Assembly (NCBI GenBank): GCA_023416855.1 | Contig: JAEZGU010000079.1 | Location: forward strand, 1-21,908 | Origin: Bacillota bacterium | Lineage (GTDB): Bacteria > Bacillota > Clostridia > Tissierellales > Sedimentibacteraceae | Direction: 5' to 3' | DNA: 21,908 nt | In this document: positions 7,156 to 15,126 of the stretch, piece by piece | Layout of the letters: every line of letters starts with the position of its first letter | Numbering within the stretch: the stretch's first letter is position 1 | Translations under genes and position numbers: made by a program | The notes under the pieces: model-generated | Database searches by the model: none | What the model was told of the DNA's origin: nothing | The model's input: only the letters and a program-made list of their open reading frames with translations

Positions 7156-8088
7156 TTAATCTAATTTTTTTAAATCATCAAGTAATATTTCTCGGAATTT
7201 ATTTAAGTCAACTCCCATTAAAACTTTGGGATATGTTTCATCGTAGTTAATCCAATCTCTAACATCACAAACTGTGTTTCCTCTGCTTAACATTTCTGAG
7301 CAATCAACCTTTACATCCATATGTTTGTATGTATACAGCTCCGGATGAATTAAGTACATAAAAGCACAGGCATCATGAATAGGAGTAAATGTGCCAGCTT
7401 TTACATGGTCACCCTTAAAATAAAAGTTCAGTATTTCTCCGCACATTTTAGTAACTTTGCCGTTGCTTTTTAACAAGTCATTAACATCTTCTCTGTAAAG
7501 TCCTGTTGAATGCGTTACATTCAGCCCGCTCATAACGATGGGAAGCTTAGAATCAAACACAATTCTTGCAGCCTCAGGGTCTGCCCATACATTAAATTCA
7601 GCTGTAGCAGTACAGTTACCTCCAATTGTTGAGCCTCCCATAATTGATAAAAGCTCAATATTTTCAATAACCTCAGGAAATGTTTTTATTAACAACGCAA
7701 TATTGGTTAATGGTCCTATAGGTACTAAGGTCACTTTTTCCTTTGAAGTTAGTATAGCATCTCTTAAAAAGGTTACTGCATTGTTTGAATATAATTCTTT
7801 AGTATGTGGAAATTCATAATCTCCCACTCCATTTTCTCCATGAACATTTATAGCAGGTCTCTTTTCTCTAATTAATGGACCTTTTGCTCCCTTTGCTATT
7901 TTTATATCTTTATTAAGAAATGACATTAGACCAATTGTATTGTTTGTAACTTTCTCTATTGATTGATTTCCTGCAACCGTTGTTATTCCTAATATATTAA
8001 ATTTATCTTCATTTGCTATTGCAAAGCAAATGGCAACCACATCATCTATACCAGGATCACAGTCAATTATGATATTGCGTTTGTTCAT
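7156..8088 (-). CDS. Nucleoside hydrolase (IunH/CU-NH family)
   Basis: A 310-residue N-ribohydrolase that splits nucleosides into base and ribose. The calcium site is formed by the N-terminal IIIDCDPGIDD (Asp9, Asp11, Asp15, Asp16). Further conserved blocks are HGENGVGDYEFP, GNCTATAEFNVWADPEAA and FTPIHDACA, the last carrying the family's catalytic-region histidine and aspartate. The start is taken at ATG 8086-8088 because GGAGGT sits directly upstream; a longer reading from TTG at 8106 would place that site inside the gene. It lies between a permease and ribokinase, so its product ribose can go straight to RbsK. Preference for purine or pyrimidine nucleosides cannot be read from sequence. 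Confidence 0.93.
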   Translation of the reverse strand: MNKRNIIIDCDPGIDDVVAICFAIANEDKFNILGITTVAGNQSIEKVTNNTIGLMSFLNKDIKIAKGAKGPLIREKRPAINVHGENGVGDYEFPHTKELYSNNAVTFLRDAILTSKEKVTLVPIGPLTNIALLIKTFPEVIENIELLSIMGGSTIGGNCTATAEFNVWADPEAARIVFDSKLPIVMSGLNVTHSTGLYREDVNDLLKSNGKVTKMCGEILNFYFKGDHVKAGTFTPIHDACAFMYLIHPELYTYKHMDVKVDCSEMLSRGNTVCDVRDWINYDETYPKVLMGVDLNKFREILLDDLKKLD

Positions 8089-8092
8089 ATAT

Positions 8093-8098
8093 ACCTCC
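8093..8098 (-). promoter_or_regulatory. Ribosome binding site deciding the nucleoside hydrolase start
   Basis: GGAGGT on the minus strand, followed after 4 nt by ATG at 8086-8088. It selects this ATG over the upstream in-frame TTG at 8104-8106, which has no comparable site. Confidence 0.85.
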
Positions 8099-8112
8099 AA
8101 TAGCAATTGTTA

Positions 8113-9033
8113 TTATCTCTCGCTTAACTTTTCACGTTTTTTCATTCTTATATAGCTGTAAATTGCCAAACCAATAATTGTAGTTATGTATGGCAACATT
8201 TGTATAATTTCATATGGCCAATTGCCAAGCTGAAGAATATTTGACATAGCTGAAGCTGCACCAAATAGTAGTGATACTAAAAAACCACCTACAGGAGTGT
8301 TTCCTCCCATAGCGCTTGCCGCTAAAGCAATAAATCCTCTTCCTGCACTCATACCTGTTGTAAAGTATGTCATATAACCACCTGAAAGGAAGAAGCCTCC
8401 CATAGATGCTAATACTCCGCTTAAAATCAATGCAATATATTGAATTTTTTGAGAGCTTATCCCTACTGACTCAGCTGCATTTTTATTTTCTCCCACAGCT
8501 CTAATTCTCAAACCTAAAGGCATTTTATATAAAAATATATGAACTACCGCAACCATAATTAACGAAACATAAGTCAATACATTTTGATTTGATATAACTG
8601 CACCTAAATAAGGAATATTCTCAATAACAGGTATGCTTATTCTTGGTAATGCCACTGATTTTACAGATGACGAAACTCCTCTATCGCCTGATACCATTAG
8701 AAGAATAAGGACGGTTGCTCCGTTTGCAATTAAATTTATTGCTATGGCGGCTAATATGGCATCGGTTTTTAACCTTAGTACGAAGAAGGCTAATAAAAAT
8801 CCAATGAAGCCTCCCAAAGCCATTGTTGCCATAAGTCCTAAAAATGCACTTTGAAACATTGCTGAAAATAAAACACCAAACAATGCTGAAAATAATAAAA
8901 TACCTTCAAGAGCCATGTTAATAATACCGCACTTCAATGCTATTGCTGAAGCTAATGTAGCAAACAATATTGGTGTAGTAGCTCTAAGGGTGGCATTTAA
9001 AAATTCCGGTGATAAAATCGCATCTAATATCAT
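8113..9033 (-). CDS. Nucleoside ABC transporter permease (NupQ/RnsD-type)
   Basis: A 306-residue multi-pass inner-membrane permease of the branched-chain/ribose superfamily, BMP-linked subgroup. It has about eight or more hydrophobic segments. Diagnostic are LRATTPILFATLASAIALKC, INMALEGILL, RAVGENKNAAESVGI (the cytoplasmic coupling region) and the glycine-rich RGFIALAASAMGGNTPVGG. Together with the neighbouring permease it would form the translocation channel for nucleosides. Its ATG overlaps the preceding permease stop by one base (TAATG), so translation is coupled. Complete; the specific substrate is inferred from the operon, which contains three nucleoside or ribose enzymes. Confidence 0.9.
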   Translation of the reverse strand: MILDAILSPEFLNATLRATTPILFATLASAIALKCGIINMALEGILLFSALFGVLFSAMFQSAFLGLMATMALGGFIGFLLAFFVLRLKTDAILAAIAINLIANGATVLILLMVSGDRGVSSSVKSVALPRISIPVIENIPYLGAVISNQNVLTYVSLIMVAVVHIFLYKMPLGLRIRAVGENKNAAESVGISSQKIQYIALILSGVLASMGGFFLSGGYMTYFTTGMSAGRGFIALAASAMGGNTPVGGFLVSLLFGAASAMSNILQLGNWPYEIIQMLPYITTIIGLAIYSYIRMKKREKLSER

Positions 9034-10103
9034 TATTCTGCCTCCTTAGTATCAATCAATGAAAGCTTTGCTTCTTTTGCTATCATTTTATGTTTATATT
9101 TGCTTAAGAATTGTTCTGCAACTACCAATAATATAATAATACCTTGTGTAACTGTGATAATTTCTGTTGGTACATTTGTAGCAATTGACATTTTGGAAGC
9201 TCCAGTTCTTAAATAGGCAAGGAAAAATGCCGCAAATGGAACGTATAACGGATTCTTTTTAGCCAGGGTTGTAATAATTATTGCATCCCAGCCGTAACCA
9301 AGAGATGACGTCCATGAAAAACGGTTATACATACCTAATATCTCTACGCCGCCTCCCATACCAAATATAAATCCGCCTAAAAGCTGTGATACTAAAGTTA
9401 CCTTCAAAACGTTTATACCGGAATATTTTGCAAAATCCATGTTTTCTCCGGTTACACGAATTTCATAACCAATTTTTGTCTTATACAAAAATACCCAACC
9501 AAGAAAAGCAACTATTAATGCTATTATTAACCCCAAGTGTATTCTCGTTCCCGGAATAATTGTACTGAATTGTATATGAGCAGGTATTGCAAATGATACT
9601 ACTGCACCTGCTTTAGGGTCTCTCAAAATGTAGCTTAATACATAATTAGCAAAAAACACTATAATATAGTTCATCATCAGTGATGATACTAATACGTCTG
9701 AATCTGTTTTAATTTTCATAACTGCAGGAACTGCTGTTACCATAGAGCCTAAAAAGCCCGCTACCAATATACATACCCATGGGCTAATTCCCATTGGAAG
9801 AACTGTATTTAATGCTATATATGTTGCAACAAGACCTCCTAAATGAAAGGCTCCTTCTCCTGCTAAGTTTATTTGATTAGCAGCGAACATAATGCTTACT
9901 CCAACGCCGGTAAATGTTAATGGAATCATTGTTTCAATAACATTTCCAAAACGTCTGGCGCTTTTTAATGGACCTGTTAATAGTTCTAATATTGCTTTTA
10001 CCGGTTCATCGCTGGCAATTAAAATTATTAAGAATGAAATTAAAAGCGCAATACCGACAGATAATACAGTACGTAATATATCAAATTTCTTGTTACTGTT
10101 CAT
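9033..10103 (-). CDS. Nucleoside ABC transporter permease (NupP/RnsC-type)
   Basis: A 356-residue multi-pass permease, the larger of the two membrane subunits of a BMP-type nucleoside importer. Visible are an N-terminal membrane segment (VGIALLISFLIILIA), PLTFTGVGVSIMFAANQINLA, GEGAFHLGG, the coupling-region RVTGENMDFAKYSGI, and GYGWDAIIITTLAKKNP. Homologues such as B. subtilis NupP and Streptococcus RnsC take up guanosine or mixed nucleosides. The gene overlaps the end of the ATPase gene by 11 nt and hands over to the second permease by a TAATG overlap. This is a tight arrangement typical of subunits made in fixed ratio. Confidence 0.9.
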   Translation of the reverse strand: MNSNKKFDILRTVLSVGIALLISFLIILIASDEPVKAILELLTGPLKSARRFGNVIETMIPLTFTGVGVSIMFAANQINLAGEGAFHLGGLVATYIALNTVLPMGISPWVCILVAGFLGSMVTAVPAVMKIKTDSDVLVSSLMMNYIIVFFANYVLSYILRDPKAGAVVSFAIPAHIQFSTIIPGTRIHLGLIIALIVAFLGWVFLYKTKIGYEIRVTGENMDFAKYSGINVLKVTLVSQLLGGFIFGMGGGVEILGMYNRFSWTSSLGYGWDAIIITTLAKKNPLYVPFAAFFLAYLRTGASKMSIATNVPTEIITVTQGIIILLVVAEQFLSKYKHKMIAKEAKLSLIDTKEAE

Positions 10104-11643
10104 ATATTATGCCCTCCAAATTTTCGTCTTTTTTAATTCCCAACATATATTTACCCAATTCTTCTTCAGTAAGATTTTTAACATCATTAAACACTCCTGA
10201 AAATTTACCTTTATACATTACCGCAAGACGATCACTTAATTCAAATACTTCATTTAAATCTGCAGACACAAGTATAACTGCGCATCCTGCATCTCTAAAT
10301 TCTATAATTCTTTGTCTTATAAACGATGCTGCCCCTACGTCTATACCTCTTGTAGGTTGATTTGCTATTATTATTTTAGGATTAGTGGAAAATTCTCTTG
10401 CTACAACAACTTTTTGTATGTTTCCACCTGATAGCATTCCAACATTTTGCTTATATGATTTACATTTAACTAAATATTCTTTTATTAAATCATTAACTCT
10501 TTTTTCTATTTTCTTTAATTTAAGCATAAATCTTCCGGAATACTCTGAGCTATGGTATTGATTTGAAATTATATTGTCCATAATATTCATATTAGCTGCA
10601 CATCCAAAAGTCATTCTATCTTCAGGTATGTGTGATACACCTAATTGTCTAATATCATATATACTTTTATTACTGATATTTTGATCGAATATTAATATGT
10701 CACCACAAAATTTCTTTGTAAGTCCTGTCAGTGCTTCTACAAGATGCCCCTGACCGTTTCCTTCAACTCCTGCAATACCGAATATTTCTCCCTGCTTTAC
10801 ATCAAAGGATAAATTATCAACTCTCACTACTCCTGTGGTGCCCTCAACTATTAAATTTCTAACCTTTAATACAGTTTCTTTTAAGTTCAACGGTTTTTTA
10901 TCAAATGACAACACAACATCTCTTCCAACCATTAACTTAGACATTTCGCTGGTGGATATATCACTAACGTTATATGTTCCTTTACTCTTTCCATTTCGCA
11001 TAATTGTAGCTCTGTCGCAAATGGATTTTATCTCGCCAAGCTTATGTGATATAAATATTAGCGTATGGCCTAATTCTCTTAATTTTTTTAACTGCACAAA
11101 TAATTCTTCTGTTTCCTGAGGAGTAAGAACAGCTGTTGGCTCATCTAATATTAAAATATCCGCTCCTCTGTAAAGAGCTTTTAAGATTTCAACTTTTTGC
11201 TTTATACCAACGGGAAGTTCTTCAACCTTTTTAGTAACATCTATATCAAAATTATACTTTTTTGCTAACTCCTTGGAAATTTCAATTGCTTTACTCATAT
11301 CCACAAAGATGCTTGTTTTTGGTTCGATACCAAGAACTATATTTTCAGCAACCGTCAACGAAGGTACAAGCATAAAATGCTGATGAACCATACCGATTCC
11401 TTTTTTGATTGCTTCTAAAGGAGATTTTAAATGTATTTCTTCACCGTTCAATATGATTTGACCTTGCTCCGGTAATTCAAGACCAAATAAAACCTTCATT
11501 AAAGTACTTTTACCTGCTCCGTTCTCCCCTAACAAAGCGTGAATTTCTCCCTTTTGAAGATTTAATGTGACATCTTCAACGGCAACTACCCCATTGGGAT
11601 AAATTTTCATTATATTTTTCATCTCAAGCACATTATGGCTCAT
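10093..11643 (-). CDS. Nucleoside ABC transporter ATPase, tandem NBD (NupO/RnsB-type)
   Basis: A 516-residue protein with two fused ABC ATPase domains that powers nucleoside import. NBD1 has Walker A LLGENGAGKST, Q-loop region GMVHQHFMLVPSLT and Walker B with DEPTAVLTPQE, but a poor signature (LPVGIKQKVEI). NBD2 has a degenerate Walker A (GVEGNGQGH), an intact signature LSGGNIQKVV, and ANQPTRGIDVGA in place of the usual Walker B acid. This asymmetry is normal for the sugar/nucleoside tandem ATPases and is not decay. It starts behind GGAGGT. A 138-nt gap with a strong hairpin separates it from the upstream binding-protein gene. It overlaps the next permease by 11 nt. Confidence 0.93.
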   Translation of the reverse strand: MSHNVLEMKNIMKIYPNGVVAVEDVTLNLQKGEIHALLGENGAGKSTLMKVLFGLELPEQGQIILNGEEIHLKSPLEAIKKGIGMVHQHFMLVPSLTVAENIVLGIEPKTSIFVDMSKAIEISKELAKKYNFDIDVTKKVEELPVGIKQKVEILKALYRGADILILDEPTAVLTPQETEELFVQLKKLRELGHTLIFISHKLGEIKSICDRATIMRNGKSKGTYNVSDISTSEMSKLMVGRDVVLSFDKKPLNLKETVLKVRNLIVEGTTGVVRVDNLSFDVKQGEIFGIAGVEGNGQGHLVEALTGLTKKFCGDILIFDQNISNKSIYDIRQLGVSHIPEDRMTFGCAANMNIMDNIISNQYHSSEYSGRFMLKLKKIEKRVNDLIKEYLVKCKSYKQNVGMLSGGNIQKVVVAREFSTNPKIIIANQPTRGIDVGAASFIRQRIIEFRDAGCAVILVSADLNEVFELSDRLAVMYKGKFSGVFNDVKNLTEEELGKYMLGIKKDENLEGIIYEQ

Positions 11644-11732
11644 GGTTTATTACCTCCGTTAGTAAATAATAACAATGTTAATAATAAAAAATTGATAAAC
11701 AAAGATATAACCTTATTTCCCAACTTTTAATT

Positions 11733-11769
11733 ATTAATTAGTCAGGGGAATTAACCCCTGACTATTAAT
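11733..11769 (-). other. Intercistronic stem-loop between binding protein and ATPase genes
   Basis: TAGTCAGGGG (11739-11748) and CCCCTGACTA (11755-11764) form a perfect 10-bp stem around AATTAA. It extends to about 15 bp with one bulge through ATTAAT on both sides. It begins 12 nt after the lipoprotein stop. The minus-strand sequence behind it (AATTAATAATTAAAAG) lacks a clean U-run, so it is a leaky terminator or an mRNA 3'-end stabiliser rather than a full stop. Such hairpins commonly let binding proteins be made in excess over their ABC subunits. Confidence 0.75.
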
Positions 11770-11781
11770 GAGATTCTTTGC

Positions 11782-12897
11782 TTATTGTACAGAATCTTTT
11801 ATAGCTTGGATTTCTTCAGTTGATTTTCCTATAGCAGTATCAACTACTATATCACCATTAACTATTTTTTGTTCTAACTCATCTATTTGTGTTCTGATTG
11901 ATTCAGGAACCATTTTTTCATAGTGAGCATCTTTTACTATTTCAACTCCACCTTCAGCAAATCCTAATGATTCTGCTTTGCCATATTCAAGCTTACCTTC
12001 TAAATCAAGCTTAATAGCTCTTATAAGTGAGTTACCTACATTCTTAAGTGCTGATGTTGGGATGTAATCTGACATTTCAGGCAATAATGCAGCTTGGTCT
12101 GAGTCAACGCCAAATGCGTATCTTTTTGCGTCTGCTGCTGCTTCTATTTGACCTAATCCTGCAGCTCCTGCTACATTGTATCCAATATCAACTCCACCAC
12201 TTTGGTATTGTGCTAAAGCAAGCTCTTTACCTGCAGCTGAGTCATAGAAGTTTCCTACATAAGCTATTTTAACTTTTACGTCAGGGTTAACTTCTTTTGC
12301 TCCTTGGATATATCCAACTAAAAAGTCATTAATAATTGGGTTTTCCATTCCACCTAAGAAACCGATATCGTTGTTTGAAGGATCAATCATTGGAAGTGAA
12401 GCTTCTTTAGTCATTAAAGCTGCTGCTGCTCCAATTAAGAATGATACTTCATTTTGTTTATAAAGTACGTTGTAAATATTCTTATATTCTCCTGATGATA
12501 AATCAAATGTTTCGTCAAAGAATATGAATTTTTGATCAGGGAATTCTTTTGCTGCTTCTGCTAACGCATCATACATCTGCCAAGTACCTATAATAATTAC
12601 ATCATACTCTTTAGATTCACAGTATTCCATCAATGTTGGTGCCCATTTTGGTTCATCTGCAGGAGTAGCTCCCATTTGTTCAACCTTAAAATCAAACTTG
12701 TCAGCTCCTAATTCAGCTTTTAATTTTTCTAAACCTTGATTAGCTGAATCAAAGAATGACTTGTCTCCTAATGTACCATTTAATAATAATGCTGCTTTGT
12801 AAGCATCTCCACCGTTTTCACCGGCAGGTTTTTGTGCGCATGCAGTCATTGAAAAAATCATAACAACTACAAGCAATAATGAAAGTATTTTTTTCAT
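11782..12897 (-). CDS. BMP-family nucleoside-binding lipoprotein
   Basis: A 371-residue extracellular substrate-binding protein of the BMP/PnrA/NupN family. The lipoprotein signal has two lysines, a hydrophobic core and a lipobox-like SMTAC with the lipidated cysteine at 20. Then follow the family landmarks YKAALLLNGTLGDKSFFDSA, VIIIGTWQM, FLIGAAAALM, GFLGGMENPIINDFLVGYIQGA and YAFGVDSDQAALLP. Characterised relatives bind purine nucleosides. Its ribosome binding site, AGGAGG, overlaps the TAG stop of the preceding ADP-ribosylglycohydrolase gene, giving translational coupling. A strong hairpin follows the gene. It is complete and surface-anchored, the capture component of the importer. Confidence 0.93.
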   Translation of the reverse strand: MKKILSLLLVVVMIFSMTACAQKPAGENGGDAYKAALLLNGTLGDKSFFDSANQGLEKLKAELGADKFDFKVEQMGATPADEPKWAPTLMEYCESKEYDVIIIGTWQMYDALAEAAKEFPDQKFIFFDETFDLSSGEYKNIYNVLYKQNEVSFLIGAAAALMTKEASLPMIDPSNNDIGFLGGMENPIINDFLVGYIQGAKEVNPDVKVKIAYVGNFYDSAAGKELALAQYQSGGVDIGYNVAGAAGLGQIEAAADAKRYAFGVDSDQAALLPEMSDYIPTSALKNVGNSLIRAIKLDLEGKLEYGKAESLGFAEGGVEIVKDAHYEKMVPESIRTQIDELEQKIVNGDIVVDTAIGKSTEEIQAIKDSVQ

Positions 12898-12912
12898 TTT
12901 TTTAAATTCCTC

Positions 12913-14304
12913 CTATAATGCTTTCTTTATGTATTTTAAAGTATCGTCAACTAAAGTCTCCAGCTCGATTTCCTCATAATATCTCATATAAGTGGTAAGC
13001 TTGTTAAACGCCGGAGAAATCAGTCGTTGTGGAATGATACGCATTCCCTTTTGAATTCCCAATACAGGCATAATCATACCTGCGTTGCAGTCTGCATCTA
13101 TTCCGCACATGGTTATGATGTTTAATGTTTTATCATAATCTCCATCACCATACATAAGCGCAATAATTTCACAGCATGCATTAGGATAAGCATGAATCCA
13201 ATTGTATTTAATATATTTTTCTTCGCAAGCTTTAAGAGCATCCTGCCAGTTATCATGTTTCATACAGCAGTCATAAGCAAAGCTTACAACAGAATAATAC
13301 TCACTATCGGAAGGTATAAGCGAAATTGCTGTTTTAACTATATCTTTAACATCATTATTTGTAAATGCCATTGATACCATCACAGCATTAAATACTTCAC
13401 CTAATATTCCGTTGTTAATATGAGAAACCTCTCCGTCTATCCAAGCAAGTTTTGCAGCAAGCTTTGGATTTCCCGGAGCAACCATTCCGCATATAGCACC
13501 TCTCATTTGCGCTCCAATCCATTCGTTAAATGGATTGTTCCACTTAGCACTTTGCGGTGGCATCATGCCAGCTCTTATATTTCTTAATGCCAATTCCTCT
13601 GCAGACCAACCTACTGGTATAAGTCCTATCCATGACAGAGCAATGTCTTTGCTTGTTACATCATATCCTTTTTCTTTAAAGGCATCAAGAAACGCAATTT
13701 CAAATGTTATATCATCGTTATATGTATTTGGCTCTCTTATATATCCCGTAACATTACCAAAAGCCTCAAATAGATTTTGAGATGTATATCCTTCAACCAT
13801 TGTACCCATGGCAGCACCAATTAACTGTGACAACCAAGCAGCTTTTATCTGATCTTTAAATTTGTCAGTGTTTACATCTACCTTTACAGCTTCCGGAAAT
13901 TTTACTTTTTTTTCATATTCATCAAAGCTATTGTAATACGTATATTTCCAGTAATCTGATTCATCATTTTTCTTGGCATTTAATAATTCATTTCTAAGTT
14001 CTGCCGATATTTTATGTAGCGACACCATATCCTTATCTGCATGTGCCTTCATACCCTTTTTTAATAACTCATAGGCATTGTTAATTATGTATCCTCTATT
14101 TTCAAGGGCTTGCACTGCAGCCATCATTGCTACTTCAGGAGCACCTGAACCAGGAACGTTGCTATGCCAATCTAAATTTAAAATACTGTCATAAAAATTA
14201 GCAATTTGCTTTAAGGCGCTCCAGCCCTGTTCTCCTTCTTCTAAAACAGTAGGTTTTGCATTTGCAAACAAATCGTATGCCATTTCCCAAGCTTTTTTCT
14301 TCAT
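12913..14304 (-). CDS. ADP-ribosylglycohydrolase-family protein with N-terminal extension
   Basis: A 463-residue protein whose residues about 149-420 match the ADP-ribosyl-glycohydrolase (DraG-type) fold. The dinuclear metal-site motifs are recognisable: SQLIGAAMGTMVEG, then Asn-Asp-Asp at 196-198 in NTYNDDITFEIA, IDGEVSHINNGIL (Asp290, Ser294-His295) and CGIDADCNAG (Asp403, Asp405). Family members hydrolyse N- or O-ribosidic bonds of ADP-ribose conjugates. The first 145 residues form an alpha-helical-looking region I do not recognise. No signal peptide, so cytoplasmic. It sits second in a nucleoside salvage operon, between deoD and the binding lipoprotein, so a small ribosylated metabolite is more likely than a protein substrate. 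The E. coli yegTUV cluster (transporter, DraG-like enzyme, PfkB kinase) is a loose parallel. Family assignment firm, function open. Confidence 0.85.
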   Translation of the reverse strand: MKKKAWEMAYDLFANAKPTVLEEGEQGWSALKQIANFYDSILNLDWHSNVPGSGAPEVAMMAAVQALENRGYIINNAYELLKKGMKAHADKDMVSLHKISAELRNELLNAKKNDESDYWKYTYYNSFDEYEKKVKFPEAVKVDVNTDKFKDQIKAAWLSQLIGAAMGTMVEGYTSQNLFEAFGNVTGYIREPNTYNDDITFEIAFLDAFKEKGYDVTSKDIALSWIGLIPVGWSAEELALRNIRAGMMPPQSAKWNNPFNEWIGAQMRGAICGMVAPGNPKLAAKLAWIDGEVSHINNGILGEVFNAVMVSMAFTNNDVKDIVKTAISLIPSDSEYYSVVSFAYDCCMKHDNWQDALKACEEKYIKYNWIHAYPNACCEIIALMYGDGDYDKTLNIITMCGIDADCNAGMIMPVLGIQKGMRIIPQRLISPAFNKLTTYMRYYEEIELETLVDDTLKYIKKAL

Positions 14305-14339
14305 CGATAACCTCTTTCTTTAATTAAATGGGGTTAGGG

Positions 14340-15041
14340 TTAAGCTAATTCAAGGGCAATTTTCATCATATCCTTAAATCCCTTTTCTCTTTGTTCAGGA
14401 GTTGTTTCTGTTTGATTAACAATAGAATCTGATACAGTGAGTATTGTCAATGCGTTTACACCTGCTCTATTAGCATTGCAGTATAGTGCATATGTTTCCA
14501 TTTCTGCAGCTAATAAGCCCATTTTAGCCCAGCTTTTCCAGCTGTCCATATCATCACCATAAAACACATCTGATGTTAATACGTTTCCAACTGTAGTAGT
14601 AATATTATTTTCATCTGCTATTTTTTTTGCTTTTGATAAAAGCTCCCAAGATGCTGTTGCAGAATAAGTACCCGGTAGTTTGTATTGAGCTCCATAATTT
14701 GAATCTGTGCTTGCACCTATAGCCAATACTATATCGTACAAATTCAATTTTGGATCAAATGCTCCACAGGAGCCAACTCTAATCAAATTTTTTACTCCAT
14801 ACATATGTATTAATTCATAGGAATAAATACCTATTGAAGGACATCCCATTCCGCTTCCCATAACAGATACTTTCTTGCCGTTGTATGTACCTGTAAAACC
14901 ATACATGTTTCTAACTGTATTAAATTGTTCTACATCAGTTAAAAAATTCTCTGCAATAAACTTTGCTCTCAAAGGATCGCCAGGCAACAAAACTGTTTCT
15001 GCTATTTGTCCTTTTTGTGCACTATTGTGTGGTGTAGACAT
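14340..15041 (-). CDS. deoD: Purine nucleoside phosphorylase, hexameric DeoD type
   Basis: A 233-residue enzyme splitting purine (deoxy)nucleosides with phosphate to the base and (deoxy)ribose 1-phosphate. It has the trimmed N-terminus MSTPHNSAQ with the ribose-contacting histidine, phosphate-binding LLPGDPLRAKF, RVGSCGAF, nucleoside-site AAEMETYALY, and TVSDSIV with the catalytic aspartate, plus the arginine of TPEQREKGF. All are placed as in E. coli DeoD, and the length is typical. It is the first gene of the salvage operon, behind a strong promoter and a GAGGAGG ribosome binding site. No deoxyribomutase gene is in the window, so the fate of ribose 1-phosphate is not shown here. Confidence 0.96.
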   Translation of the reverse strand: MSTPHNSAQKGQIAETVLLPGDPLRAKFIAENFLTDVEQFNTVRNMYGFTGTYNGKKVSVMGSGMGCPSIGIYSYELIHMYGVKNLIRVGSCGAFDPKLNLYDIVLAIGASTDSNYGAQYKLPGTYSATASWELLSKAKKIADENNITTTVGNVLTSDVFYGDDMDSWKSWAKMGLLAAEMETYALYCNANRAGVNALTILTVSDSIVNQTETTPEQREKGFKDMMKIALELA

Positions 15042-15091
15042 AATTTCCTCCTCTATGTATAATTATAATTATTATTTATAAAGCACTTTTT

Positions 15092-15120
15092 ATAGTACCG
15101 CTTTATATTGACTTTGTCAA
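15092..15120 (-). promoter_or_regulatory. Sigma-A promoter of the nucleoside salvage operon, with inverted repeats
   Basis: On the minus strand a perfect TTGACA (15115-15120) and TACTAT (15092-15097) are spaced by exactly 17 nt, starting 7 nt past the cvfB stop. Transcription would start near 15085, leaving a leader of about 44 nt. The -35 lies in a perfect palindrome TTGACAAAGTCAA, and AAAGC/GCTTT arms flank the -10. Both could be operator half-sites. No regulator gene is in the window. Confidence 0.85.
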
Positions 15121-15126
15121 GCATAG

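Noticed and set aside
8089..8106. Longer nucleoside hydrolase start at TTG 8104-8106
   Set aside because: It would place the GGAGGT ribosome binding site within the gene, and the family's usual N-terminus begins at the ATG at 8086-8088.
10093..11643. Degenerate Walker motifs in the second ABC domain as a sign of decay
   Set aside because: GNGQGH and ANQPTRGID are normal for the inactive half of tandem sugar/nucleoside ATPases, and the other half is intact.
15042..15126. Purine riboswitch or PurR box upstream of deoD
   Set aside because: The predicted leader is about 44 nt, too short for a purine aptamer with expression platform, and no PurR-box-like sequence was seen.
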